Under the pieces are notes generated by a model. It saw only the letters and a list, made by a program, of their open reading frames with translations, had not been told where the DNA came from and ran no database searches. A stretch of 64,000 nucleotides of DNA from Coix lacryma-jobi var. lacryma-jobi (taxonomy: Eukaryota > Streptophyta > Magnoliopsida > Poales > Poaceae). Location of the stretch: positions 20,823,499 through 20,887,498 of the forward strand of contig CM019825.1 of NCBI GenBank assembly GCA_009763385.1, written 5' to 3'. Positions 46,778 to 58,121 of this stretch are shown here, piece by piece; within the stretch, counting starts at the first letter, position 1, and every line of letters starts with the position of its first letter. Position numbers and translations under genes: made by a program.

Positions 46778-46888
46778 TTCTGCGAATAACATGGAGGATA
46801 ATAAACACCATATTTCTGCAAATAACGTATATATATTCATAAAGACCATATTCATTTTTATTCAACACTTTGTAAAGGTAAAACTTTG

Positions 46889-47395
46889 TTTAGGGTTTAG
46901 GGTTTCGGGTTTCGGGTTTCGGGTTCAGGGTTTCGTGTTTAGGGTTTAGGGTTTCGGGTTCAGGGTTTCGTGTTTAGGGTTTAGGGTTTAGGGTTTAGGG
47001 TTTCGGGTTTGGGTTTCGAGTTTCGGGTTTAGGGTTCAGGGTTTCGGGATTCGGGTTCAGGGTTTCGGGTTTAGGGTTTCGAGTTTCGGGTTTAGGGTTC
47101 AGGGTTTAGGGTTTCGGGTTCTGGGTTTCGGGTTTCGGGTTTGGGTTTCGGGTTTCGGGTTTGGGTTTCGGGTTTCGGGTTCAGGGTTTTGGGTTTCGGG
47201 TTTAGGGTTTCAGGTTTGGGTTTCGGGTTTCGGGTTTCGGGTTCAGGGTTTCGTGTTTAGGGTTTCGGGTTTCGGGTTTGGGTTTCGGGTTCAGGGTTCG
47301 TGTTTAGGGTTTAGGGTTTAGGGTTTCGGGTTTGGGTTTGGGTTTCGAGTTTCGGGTTTAGGGTTTCGGGTTTCGGGTTCAGGGTTTCGGGTTTT
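46889..47395 (+). repeat. interstitial telomere-like array, copy 1
   Basis: About 500 bp of TTTAGGG (the plant telomere unit) mixed with TTTCGGG, TTCAGGG, TTTCGTG and 6-bp TTTGGG variants. Pure TTTAGGG runs are at most four units. It lies just upstream of the CACTA gene on the minus strand. Confidence 0.85.
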
Positions 47396-48410
47396 GAGTC
47401 TAGGTTTGACAACATTAAAAATAACGTATATTCATAAAGACCATATTCGTAAAAATAACACTATCGACATAAACATATCTAAGTGATTATTCCATAAACA
47501 TATACACGACCATATTCTTAAAAATAACAGTACCGACATGATCGAAAAGTCGTCATATCTAAGTGATTATTCCATAAACATATCTAAGTGATTATTCCAT
47601 AAACATATACACGACCAATATAAATAAATGTTTACATATCATATCTAAGTGAACCAAAAAATATATATATCTAAGTGATTTTTGCATAAATATATATTTG
47701 TAAATATATCTAAGTGAAGCAAAATATATCTAAGTGATTATTCCTCCTCCATCTATCACAAATGACACACCGTTGACAAGAGGACAACGACGGATGGCGG
47801 TGAGGATGACGTCGCGGTGAGGACGACGACGGACGACGACGAGGATGACGTCGCGGTGAGGGTGACGGCGGAAGGCGGCGAGGTCAACGCGACCAATCTC
47901 TTTTTATCTACAGGTGCAAACATAATATTTTGTTAGGGTAAAAAACGTTTTCTATAAACATTTTCTACAAACATATATTACTGGCCATCCAACGGCTTCT
48001 TCGGACCTCGTACGGTCCTACTCTTCCCGGTAGTCGTTGTCGATCCGGAGGGCTACGTATGTAGGAACAGTAGATTATAAATACATTTATAAATTGTTTA
48101 GAATTTCATGTGCACATAGAGATTATTGTAGGTATACCTCGCCAGTATTTTCTTGCATGATTTCTTCATAATCGGCAAAGTATTGACTGCCGTCATCTAC
48201 TTCTTGATTATTGTTATCGTCACCTGCTAAATCTTGATTAGCGCCGCTGTTGATTAATTGGTACATTTCCTCCTCCATGTTGTCAACTAGGTCAGCCATT
48301 TCTGCGAATAACATGGAGGATAATAAACACCATATTTCTGCAAATAACGTATATATATTCATAAAGACCATATTCATTTTTATTCAACACTTTGTAAAGG
48401 TAAAACTTTG

Positions 48411-48917
48411 TTTAGGGTTTAGGGTTTCGGGTTTCGGGTTCAGGGTTTCGTGTTTAGGGTTTAGGGTTTCGGGTTCAGGGTTTCGTGTTTAGGGTTTAGG
48501 GTTTAGGGTTTAGGGTTTCGGGTTTGGGTTTCGAGTTTCGGGTTTAGGGTTCAGGGTTTCGGGATTCGGGTTCAGGGTTTCGGGTTTAGGGTTTCGAGTT
48601 TCGGGTTTAGGGTTCAGGGTTTAGGGTTTCGGGTTCTGGGTTTCGGGTTTCGGGTTTGGGTTTCGGGTTTCGGGTTTGGGTTTCGGGTTTCGGGTTCAGG
48701 GTTTTGGGTTTCGGGTTTAGGGTTTCAGGTTTGGGTTTCGGGTTTCGGGTTTCGGGTTCAGGGTTTCGTGTTTAGGGTTTCGGGTTTCGGGTTTGGGTTT
48801 CGGGTTCAGGGTTTCGTGTTTAGGGTTTAGGGTTTAGGGTTTCGGGTTTGGGTTTGGGTTTCGAGTTTCGGGTTTAGGGTTTCGGGTTTCGGGTTCAGGG
48901 TTTCGGGTTTTGAGTCT
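48411..48917 (+). repeat. interstitial telomere-like array, copy 2
   Basis: Second copy from the 1522-bp duplication, with one TTTCGGG unit fewer near its start and one extra T near 48814. The same order of variants as copy 1 shows the array was degenerate before it was duplicated. Confidence 0.85.
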
Positions 48918-49502
48918 AGGTTTTGACAACATTAAAAATAACGTATATTCATAAAGACCATATTCGTAAAAATAACACTATCGACATAAACATATCTAAG
49001 TGATTATTCCATAAACATATACACGACCATATTCTTAAAAATAACAGTACCGACATGATCGAAAAGTCGTCATATCTAAGTGATTATTCCATAAACATAT
49101 CTAAGTGATTATTCCATAAACATATACACGACCAATATAAATAAATGTTTACATATCATATCTAAGTGAACCAAAAAATATATATATCTAAGTGATTTTT
49201 GCATAAATATATATTTGTAAATATATCTAAGTGAAGCAAAATATATCTAAGTGATTATTCCTCCTCCATCTATCACAAATGACACACCGTTGACGAGAGG
49301 ACAACGACGGATGGCGGCGAGGATGACGTCGCGGTGAGGACGACGACGGACGACGACGAGGATGACGTCGCGGTGAGGGTGACGGCGGAAGGCGGCGAGG
49401 TCAACGCGACCAATCTCTTTTTATCTACAGGTGCAAACATAATATTTTGTTAGGGTAAAAAACGTTTTCTATAAACATTTTCTACAAACATATATTTACA
49501 GT

Positions 49503-50156
49503 ATATTCATTTTCTATATATTCATTTTTCTATAAACATTTTCTATATATTCATTTTTCTATAAACATATATACACTGCAGTGCATATATTCTATTTTTC
49601 TATAAATATATATCTATGTATATTCATTTTCTATATATATCATTTTCTATTTCTTTTTCTATATATATCATTCACATTTCTTTTTCTTTTTCTATTTACA
49701 GTATTAGTACACACACGCACTGCACAGTACTTCTTCACACGCACACACAACACACGCACACACAACGGCAGCGACACGCACGGCGGCGAGGACCACGGGG
49801 AGGATGACGGCGACAACCACGCACGGCACCGAGGACCACGGCGCGCGGCGAACAGCGAGCACCACGGCGAGGACGTACGGCGAGGACCACGGCGAGCACC
49901 ACGGCGAACGGCGAGCACCACGGCGAAGGACGAGGCGAACGGCGAGCACCACGGGGAGCACCACGGCGAAGGACGAGGCGCGCGCCGGCGCGGCCGCGCG
50001 AGAGGAGACGCGGCGAGGGCCGAGAGGGCACGGAGGCGGACGTCGGCGAGAGAGCTCGAGGACGACGGCGGCGCGGTACTAGATCGAAGACGGCGTGGGA
50101 GGCGGCAACGCGGGCGGTCTGACGTCGATCTGAGGAAGGAGGAGGGCGTTGTGCCC
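49503..50156 (-). other. leader or promoter-proximal region of CACTA gene (AT-rich, then GC-rich minisatellite)
   Basis: 49503-49700 is AT-rich with repeats of a TTTTCTATAAACAT word. 49770-50060 is GC-rich with GAGCACCACGGCGA-type minisatellite repeats. Open frames across the GC-rich part arise from repeat composition. If transcription starts near 50125 from the TATA at 50157, all this would be a long 5' leader or a first intron on the minus strand. Confidence 0.45.
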
Positions 50157-50162
50157 TATATA
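50157..50162 (-). promoter_or_regulatory. TATA box facing the CACTA second gene
   Basis: TATATA in GCGTATATAGGGC on the minus strand, directly downstream (in gene direction) of the internal subterminal-like repeats. The same order, repeats then TATA then GC-rich leader, is seen at the 5' ends of CACTA elements. Confidence 0.5.
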
Positions 50163-50167
50163 CGCGG

Positions 50168-50310
50168 GGAGGCTTTAGTCCCGGGCCGTGGCACCACCCG
50201 GGACTAAAACACCTTTAGTCCCGGGGCGTAAGCCCACCCGGGACTAAAAGGGTTGGACCTTTAGTCCCGGGTGGTGCTACGGCCCGGGACTAAAGGTGTT
50301 TCTCCCGCCT
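50168..50310. repeat. internal subterminal-like repeats (TTTAGTCCCGG)
   Basis: Six copies in alternating orientation of CTTTAGTCCCGGG / CCCGGGACTAAA. The right edge, CTAAAGGTGTTTCTCC (about 50290-50306), resembles the mirror image of the left terminus at 42128 (GGAGAACAGGCCTTTAG) but lacks the final AGTAGTG. Confidence 0.8.
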
Positions 50311-51163
50311 TTGTTTTGGGTTTTCTGTATTTTGGGTTTTGAATTAAGTTTTGGCTATATTAATATGTTGTAATACTTGTTAATTGCATAGTAAATTCAA
50401 TATTAGACATAAAATTACTTAAAAATAACATTTGTTTTTCCTTTTACCTTATTGTATAGTAGAAAATTTTGTAACATAAATTATTTTCTTTTCTTATAAT
50501 AACAAATATAAATGTAAATAACAATTTATATTTTGTTAATGCAAAAATATAATGTTAAATTTAAATATCTGAAACAACTGGTTCTCGATAGGAAAATATT
50601 TTTGCATTATATGAACATTAAATTTTGGGTTGTTTAGCTTTTATTGTCGAAATGCACGGTAGAGAAATTCACTATTAAATTACAATTTAATTTTAAAAGA
50701 TAAATTTGTGTAGTTCATATACGTTTCTGTGTCGTATTGGTCTCAAACTTTTTCTTAGGTTGTCACGTGGCACGGGTGAGGCAACCAACAAGTTTGTGTT
50801 TTTTCGGAGATGGTTTGCTACTTTTTCCGGTTTAATTGAATTACCGCACACTGTCACCCAATAATTATAGGGTCAATTGGGCCTACCAACAAAATAATCC
50901 AGAATGGAGCCAAACTTTTACACAGGGTCTTGTATGCCCTAGGAAGAAGAATGTTGTGGAGGTTGATGAAAAACCGCAGAGGGCTGGAGGTGTAATTCAC
51001 TAGCTTTTATCTCATTCGGCACAGAGGAAAATATAATAATAAAAATAATGATAAAAAAATCAAGTCATTTCGACACCGACATCAACGAACCATGACTATC
51101 CATAATCATTATTAATTACACAAAAACTGTAATACATAATATTAGTTAAAACATCACTATATT
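50311..51163. other. AT-rich sequence between the two CACTA genes
   Basis: No coding frame, no repeats I can name. It holds the 3' end of TNP2 transcription (stop at 51164) and the far upstream side of the second gene. Confidence 0.5.
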
Positions 51164-54100
51164 TCAAGCGGGTACACTTGTGATCTTCTTCTTGACGTAT
51201 GTCCCTTGGTTATGATCATGTCGTAACCATGGAGTCTCCTCAGTATTTAGCAGGATGCTTGGGTCTTTGGTCACACTGAAGGGCGGTATTCGGTCATTCC
51301 TTTCATAATCTTCTGACATGTCTGACTTGTCCTCAATACCCACGATGTTTCTTCTTCCTGAAAGAACTATGTGGCGTTTTGGCTCTTTGGTTGTTTTTTC
51401 ATCATTTTTCCCTCTCTTGGGTTTTGTAGACATGTCTTTCACGTAGAGCACCTGATTCACATCAGCAGCAAGGACGAATGGTTCACCTTTGTATCCAATA
51501 TTGTTGAGATCCACTGTTGTCATTTCATACTCCTTGTCAACTGTTACTCCGCCTCCGGTCGTCTTGACCCATTGACATCGAAACAAAGGGACTGTAAAAT
51601 TAGGTCCGTAGTCTAGTTCCCAAATCTCCTCTATGCGGTCGTAATATGTTTGCCTCTTCCCATTTGGGTCTGTGGCATCTACGCAAACACCACTGTTTTG
51701 GTTTGTGCTCCTTTTATCTTGGGCAATGGTGTAAAATGTGTTTCCATTTATCTCATATCCTTTGTACGTGAGGATGTGTCATGATGGTTGCCTAGCCAAC
51801 AAATATAGTTGCTCATCAATATTGTTATCACCCAGACATTCTTTTCACAACCAAGTGCTAAAAGTATTCATGTGCTCACGTGTAATCCAAACTTCATTCT
51901 TCCCAGGAAATTGGGATCGTATGAACTCCTTGTGTACCTCGATATATGGATCCACCACTGATGAGTTTTGAAGAACTGTGTAGTGCACTTTATTGAAATA
52001 ATTGTTCCCCATAACGATATATGTTTTCTTCCCTAGTGTCCCCTTTCCACACAGCCTCCCCTCGTGTCGTGATTCAGGAACACCAATCGGGTCAAGGTCA
52101 GAAATAAAGTCAACACAGAACTCTATGACCTCATCTGTCCCACAGCCCTTGGCGATGCTTCCTTCTGGCTGAGCACGTTGGTGAACATATTTTTTCAGTA
52201 CTCCCATGAACCTCTCGAAGGGGAACATGTTGTGTAGGAACACAGGACCGAGAATATGAATCTCCTTGACCAGGTGAACTAGGAGGTGTGTCATGATATT
52301 AAAGAAGGATGGAGGGAACACCAACTCAAAGCTTACAAGACATTGAACCACATCATTCTATAGAGTAGCTAGTTCTAGTGGATTAATTGCCTTCTGAGAA
52401 ATTGCATTGAAGAATGCACATAGCTTCACAGTGGCCAGACGTACATGTGGAGGTAGAATTCCTCTTAAAGCAACCGGAAGCAATTGCGTCATAAGCACGT
52501 GGCAGTCATGCGACTTTAAGTTTAGGAATTTCTTCTCTTGCATATTTATTATTCCCTTTATATTGGAGGAGAAGCCAGATGGGACCTTGATGTTGTTTAG
52601 GCATTCAAACATGATTTCCTTCTCTTCATTGCTAAGAGTATAGCTAGCAGGTCTTAAGTAATGGCGTCTATCATCTGTCTTCTCTGGATGTAGGTTGTCT
52701 CGTTCTTTCATGCGCTGCAAGTCTTGTCGTGCTTCAAGTGTATCCTTAGACTTTCCATACACACCCATGAATCCTAGAAGGTTGTCACAAAGATTCTTTG
52801 TCAGGTGCATCACGTCGATCGCGTGGCAGACCTCTAGTACATGCCAATAGGGTAGCTCCCAAAATATTGATTTCTTCTTCCACATGGGTGCGTGTCCCGA
52901 AGCGTCTTTCGGAACAGGTTCACTGCTCGTCCCCTTTCCAAAGACTACTTTCACATCCTTGATCATCTCAAGTATATCTTCCTCAGTTCTGTTGCGAGGC
53001 TTGCTCCGGTGGTCTGTCTCACCTTTAAAATGTTTGCCTTTCTTTCTAACCTGGTGATTCACGGAAAGAAATTGACGATGGCCAAGGTACACTACCTTTC
53101 TACATTTTTTCAAATATATACTATCCATGTCATCAAAACAATGTGTGCATGCATTATATCCCTTGTTTGTCTGTCCTGAAAGATTACTTAGAGCAGGCCA
53201 ATCATTGATTGTTACGAACAACAATGCTCGCAGGTCAAAGTGTTCCTGTTTGTAATCATCCCACACACGTACACCTGATTTACTCCATAAAAGTAGGAGT
53301 TCCTCAACTAATGGCCTCAAGTAGACATCGATGTCGTTGCCAGGTTGTCTTGGGCCTTGGATGAGCACTGACATCATAATGAACTTCTGCTTCATGCATA
53401 ACCATGGAGGAAGGTTGTAGATACATAGAGTAACAGGCCACGTGCTATGACTACTGCTTTGTTCCCCATAAGGATTCATCCCGTCCATACTTAAAGCAAA
53501 CCTTAAGTTTCTAGCGTCTTTTGCAAATTCCGGAAATTCTCTGTCTATTGCTCTCCACTAGGACCCATCAGCAGGGTGTGTCAACATGTTGTCTACCTTA
53601 CGGTCTTCTTTGTGTCATCGCACCAACTTTGCATAGTCCTTGTTTCTGAACAGACGTTTCAGGCGTGGTATTATAGGAGCGTACCACATAACCTTGGCAG
53701 GGATTTTCTTCCGGGGACGTTCTTCACCCTCAACATCGTCAGGGTCATCTCGCCTGATCTTATATCGTGACGCGTTACATACAGGGCATTCATCTAAATT
53801 CTCGTATTCCTTGCCACGGTACAGGATGCAGTCATTAGGACATGCATGTATCTTCTGGATTTCTAAACCCAAAGGACAGACGACTTGTTTTGCTTCGTAC
53901 GTAGTGGCGGGCAATTCGTTAGGTTTCGGAAGCATCTTTTGTTTTATAATCTTTAATAATTGTCCAAATGTCTTGTCAGATACACCATTTTGTGCTTTCC
54001 ATTGTAGCAACTCAAGTGTTGTACCCAACTTTTTTTGTCCATCTGCAACAGACAGGTATAGTAATTTCCTGTGATCCTCTAGCATACAGTCAAACTTAGC

Positions 54101-54537
54101 CTTCTCCTTTTCACTTTCGCAATCTCTTTGTGCATCACGAATGACATCACCAAGACCATCATCTTCAGCGAGTGTGTCTTCTGCACTTGCCTCTTCTTCA
54201 CCTTCCCCATTGCAGTATCACCAAAGTTACCGTATTGAGCAATAATGTCATCGTCAGGGTCCAATTGTTCTTCTTCACCTTCTTCCATCATAACCCCAGT
54301 TTCTCCATGTTTCGTCCAACAACTATAGTTTGGCATGAAACCCGACTTGAACAAGTGTGAGTGAAGACTCCTTGAGCTAGAATATTCCGTTGAATTATTA
54401 CAAAGGGCACATGGGCAGCACATAAAACCATTCTGCTTGTTTGCCTCGGCCACTCTTAAAAAATAATGCACGCCATCAATGAACTCTTTTGAGCGACGAT
54501 CGGCATTGTACATCCAGTGACGTGTCATCGTCTGCAT
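51164..54537 (-). pseudogene. TNP2 transposase of the CACTA element
   Basis: Start ATG 54537 (MQTMTRHWMYNADRRSKEF). An N-terminal transposase-associated domain with Cys/His pattern (CCPCALCNN) is followed by the Transposase_21 core (ACPNDCILYRGKEY, CPVCNASRYK, MDGMNPYGEQ, CTHCFDDMD, HAIDVMHLTKNL), a DUF4218-like part (VVQCLVSFELVFPPSFF, FPFERFMG) and a DUF4216-like part (LFRCQWV). It would catalyse excision and insertion. No intron is needed. Defects: a one-base loss near 54212, then five in-frame stops in one continuous frame (TGA 53615, TAG 53558, TAG 52358, TGA 51845, TGA 51779). All are compatible with single transitions from Gln or Trp or Arg codons. Confidence 0.92.
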
Positions 54538-55111
54538 TATATGACATATTGTGACACCCCAATTTTAAGGACAAAATTGGAGCACAATATATGTATGCCA
54601 GGATCAATTTTCATACATATATCCACATCATAGTAAATATCAAAACAATGCTTTATTAATAATAACGAACTTTATTACATAAATGACCCTCGGGTCTGAA
54701 ATAAAAAGGTACAGACTCTCATGATAACAGACTCTAATGAAGACTCTGAAGTAGTCGCGGAAAACGGGACTCCATCTCCACAGGAAGGTCGACCGGGGGT
54801 AGCGCCATCCTAGTACAGGTCGTCAGGGTCGAAGCCACCGTCCTCTGGATACTCCGGCTCCTCGTGAACGTAGCCACCAGTGTCTCCGTAATCGCCAGCG
54901 TCTGGGTGGGGTAGCAGGGGGACAAAGAGGAGGGTGAGTACATCGAAATGTACTCCGCAAGTGTAGGAAATATATGTTTATGAGGCTTAAAACAAAGGTA
55001 GGCTGACTTTGTTTGACTCAAGCGCCTAAAGCGACACATCCTATTATTCCTATTAATCCTATGCACCTGTTTACTAGGTTATAGACACAGAAACTGTAGA
55101 AAAGTAACAAC

Positions 55112-55254
55112 ACTCGGAGTCGCACCGAGCAAGACCACGCTCGGAGTCACACCGAGTAACCAACACTTGGAGTCACACCAAGCAACCGCACTTGGAGTCG
55201 CACCAAGTACCCACACCTGAAGTCCATCAGGCAACCGCACCTGAAGTCCATCAG
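55112..55254. repeat. array of six covarying short palindromes
   Basis: Six units spaced 23-26 bp. Stem pairs: TCGG/CCGA twice, TTGG/CCAA twice, CTGA/TCAG twice, around a loop AGTCGCA, AGTCACA or AGTCCA. When the left arm changes, the right arm changes to stay complementary, while the loop and the linker (AACCGCAC-like) change less. Confidence 0.85.
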
Positions 55255-56539
55255 ATGACCCGAAACAGTAACCAGTAACCATCTAATCTCAAAGAAGTCC
55301 AAGCCGCTCGTGACCGTGAGCACGGCTGATATATCAGTTTTACACTCTGCAGAGGTTGCACATCGTTACCCATGAGTCGTGCAGATCCCGTCACGCTAAA
55401 CACTGCCAAGGTGCATAGCAGGTTGCACTGCAAGGCCTTTACAAAGTCCCTCCAAGTCTGTGTTACACGTACTCTAAGGTTTCTCCCCTGTCCATAAGTC
55501 AACGACCCCAAGGGACCCCTCTTGAGCCACTAAACAAACCCCGTGTAGCATAACTTAGAGGAAAACTAATTAATTAGCCAGGTCCAGCCCATCCAGATCT
55601 CATGGCTGTGCTGTTAAGCCGGGTTACAGGCTTCGAGAACCGGGTCCTAGGGATCCAGGCAGGATATGTCTAGCACGAGCCCCGAACCAAAACCAAAAGC
55701 AGCTGCCGAGTCCCACGGCACAAAACCACCAATACGGTTCCATCCTGCCGGATTTACCTAAACCATGTTTCTACAAAAGTTACCATGCCCACATCGTTTC
55801 ATAGTTCATTAATCAGGATTAATTATATTTGACCATCATCCCATCCCAACATGACTGCAGGGCTAAGCAAGACTTCTACCCGAACAACCCAAAACAGGCG
55901 ACAAGGATAATATAACAATAACTAGCAAACCATATCATGGGATTCAAATTAATGACAAGCATGCATCTACAAGATCTAACTACTCTAGTACCAAAAGTAA
56001 AATGAAGTAGGTGCAAGATGTTCAAGGACACTTGCCTTCGGGCTGGGTCGAATCTGCAGGGTCACAAGGATGGTCTGGAGCGTCCTTGTACTCCGCACTC
56101 TCTGGCCCAATCAACATACATGGCACATACCAAGCAAAATAAGAAACAGTACAACAAACAGTATGAAAACAGTAAACAAATAGTTCTACTGCGTAGAGAA
56201 CGAAATTATGAATCTAGCGCAAGTTGAATGGGTCGAATTGGAGTTAAAACGCAAAAGTTATAAGCATTTGAAGTTGGATGGCAATTCTGTGAATAAATCA
56301 ATCTCATTTTCGGTTTTAGAAATAAAAGAAACCAGGTTTTAAATGGCATCAGGACCGGGCGTCATTTTGATGGAAACGGAAGGGCTAGAACGCGAGTTTA
56401 ATTAGACTCAGTGAATAGGAAGGATGGACTGCGGGTTTATTTGGCCTATCTGGAGGGGCTCAAGTGCAAAAGTCGCGAGGCTGGTCGGCTGGCGCGTGCG
56501 GGGTGTCTGCGTGGCGCCACGCGTCGAGGCTAGCGGGTT

Positions 56540-56690
56540 CTCCTCCGACTCGCCCGAGGCCAGCGGGCTCTTCTCCGTCTCGCCCGAGGCTAGCGCTGGG
56601 TTAGCCTCGGCCTTCCTCTTTCCGACTCGCCCGAGGCTAGCGCTCGGTTAGCCTCGGCCTTCCTCTTCCGATTCGCCCGAGGCTAGGATT
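56540..56690. repeat. tandem GCCCGAGGCTAGCG repeats in Tekay LTR
   Basis: Four units at about 56550, 56579, 56626 and 56672. The second and third extend to a 47-bp unit that includes GGTTAGCCTCGGCCTTCCTC. Arms GAGGCTAGC and GTTAGCCTC are nearly complementary, so each unit can fold. Confidence 0.75.
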
Positions 56691-58086
56691 AGATCGGGGC
56701 GGTCGGCTGGCGTGTGCGCCATGTGTCACCCGTGGATTGGAGCGGTGCGCCATGCGGCCGGTGAACCAGCTGACGCGGCTTGTGTGGACTGGGTCCATGG
56801 TGCTATGCACCTGGTGCATACCGGTTCGAGTTAGGATCTAATCTGGGCCATTCAGAGGAGATCGGACGGCACCGGATAGAGGAGTGGGGGGGGGCTGGCG
56901 GCGCCGGTGAGGCTAGACGCGGCGACGCAGGGGCTCTACGCGGCGGCGCCATAGGGAGCTCGCCGGAGTTCGCTCGGGAATCCGCTAGGGTTCGGTAGAG
57001 ATTAAATAAAAGGGTCTAGGAGATAGGGGAGCTCACCACGAGCTTGATGGAGGGGTCGGTGACGCCTATCCGAGCTCGCAGGTGGCCGGTCGACGGAGCA
57101 GTGCAGATCCCCGCCTCCTGAGTCTCCGGCGAGGTCGAGGGGTGGCTTCCCGACTCGGGCGCACTCCGAAGATGGGTCTCCTGGACGCGGTACGCTTCAG
57201 CAGCCTCACTGGAGGTCGGAGAGGGGTTCACGGAGGCCTTCTTGGTGCGGCAGAGAGCTCGGCAGAGCTCTACAATGGTGAGGGCGGCGGCGGGCTCTGG
57301 AGATCCTAGATGGAGGGGCGAGGGGTCCTTGCGGTGGCGGCGCAGGGTCGGGGTAGGGTTTATAGGGTGTGGGGAGGGTTGGATAGACAGGTGGGGGTTG
57401 TAGCGGATCGATCGGTGCGGGCGGAGGGGTGAGGCTGCTGCGTCGCGCGAAGGGCGGACTGGGGGTTGAGGGCGGGCCTGACTGCTGGGGCCCGCGCGTC
57501 AGCGGCTGAGCAAGGGAGGGAGGGACGCCGGCGCTGCGGCTGTGCGGGAGTTGGGCCGGAGGTCGGCCCAAGCGGGAAGGGGGAACGGCCAGCGCGGTGA
57601 GGGGAGGGAGGGAGCACGCGGCTGGGCCGAGAGTGGGGCGGGCCACGCGCGAAGGGGAGAGAGAGGGCCGGTTGGGCTGGGATTGAGGTGGGTTAGGTCC
57701 TTTGCCCTTTTTCCCTCTTTGTTTTCTTTTCCAAATTCTTTTGCAAACTTTTATAAACTCAATTGAAACCAAATTCAATTCAGTTTGAAACAAAACCACT
57801 TTGAAATATTTCAAAGATATTTTCCTAGGTTTTGTAAATAAAGTTTGAGTTTAATTTTGTAAAATTTTTCATAAACCTTTTTATTTGTTTTCTAAATAGA
57901 ATAAAACCGATTCGCCCTATACGGGTTTAATAAATTCCTTTTTCACCCAATAAAATTATGCAACGACATGAATGCAACATGAGAATGATAAATAAATTTT
58001 ATTTTTCTCCTCTAATAAACTAGCCAACCTATTTAGTTTCTAAATTCTTTAATTAAATTGGGGAAAAATTAAATCAGGGTGTTACA

Positions 58087-58100
58087 AACCTACCCCCCTT
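58087..58100 (-). other. polypurine tract of the Tekay element
   Basis: AAGGGGGGTAGGTT on the minus strand, directly before the 3' LTR start. The position 20 bases after the pol stop is normal for gypsy elements. Confidence 0.85.
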
Positions 58101-58121
58101 ATAAGAATCTCGTCCTCGAGA

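Larger units (their letters stand above)
46459..49502. repeat. 1522-bp direct tandem duplication
   Basis: Copies 46459-47980 and 47981-49502, head to tail. Each holds the first part of exon 2, intron 1, exon 1 (identical 84-codon frames at 46601-46855 and 48123-48377), a telomere-like heptamer array, an AT-rich block with ATATCTAAGTGATTATTCC repeats, and a GACGACGACGG-rich minisatellite. I see only a few differences, mainly one missing 7-bp unit and single-base changes, so it is recent. The junction has a 2-bp overlap (TA). Confidence 0.92.
42128..54549 (-). mobile_element. CACTA transposon (En/Spm-type), 3' portion, minus strand
   Basis: Terminus CACTACTGGAGAAC at 42128 with TTTAGCCCCGG / TTTAGTCCCGG subterminal repeats, as in grass CACTA elements. 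Genes read leftward: TNP2 transposase (54537-51164), then a Transposase_24/Ulp1-type gene (46777-42693), which is the En/Spm gene order. The 5' terminus lies right of the Tekay insertion and outside the window, so the 3-bp target duplication (GAT before the terminus) cannot be checked. An internal cluster of subterminal-like repeats at 50168-50310 leaves open that two CACTA elements abut or are nested. Confidence 0.85.
54550..58086 (-). repeat. 3' LTR of the Tekay element
   Basis: 3537 bp; on the minus strand TGTAACACCCTG...GGGGTGTCACA. The start directly follows the polypurine tract. It contains a palindrome array (55112-55254), a tandem GCCCGAGGCTAGCG repeat (56540-56690), a GC-rich section 56850-57690 and an AT-rich start. 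Long open frames on both strands in the GC-rich part look incidental. Confidence 0.92.

Noticed and set aside
46889..47395. A true chromosome end or telomere.
   Set aside because: Units are degenerate, the array is short, it is flanked by transposon sequence on both sides and duplicated together with a gene exon.
49581..50207. 208-codon frame rich in Arg, His and Glu.
   Set aside because: Produced by GC-rich minisatellite repeats and an AT-rich prefix; it runs against the CACTA genes and has no domain.
57206..57814. Pro/Ser/Arg-rich 202-codon minus-strand frame in the Tekay LTR.
   Set aside because: It lies wholly in the GC-rich section of the LTR; composition explains it, and no LTR-encoded protein is known for this family to my knowledge.
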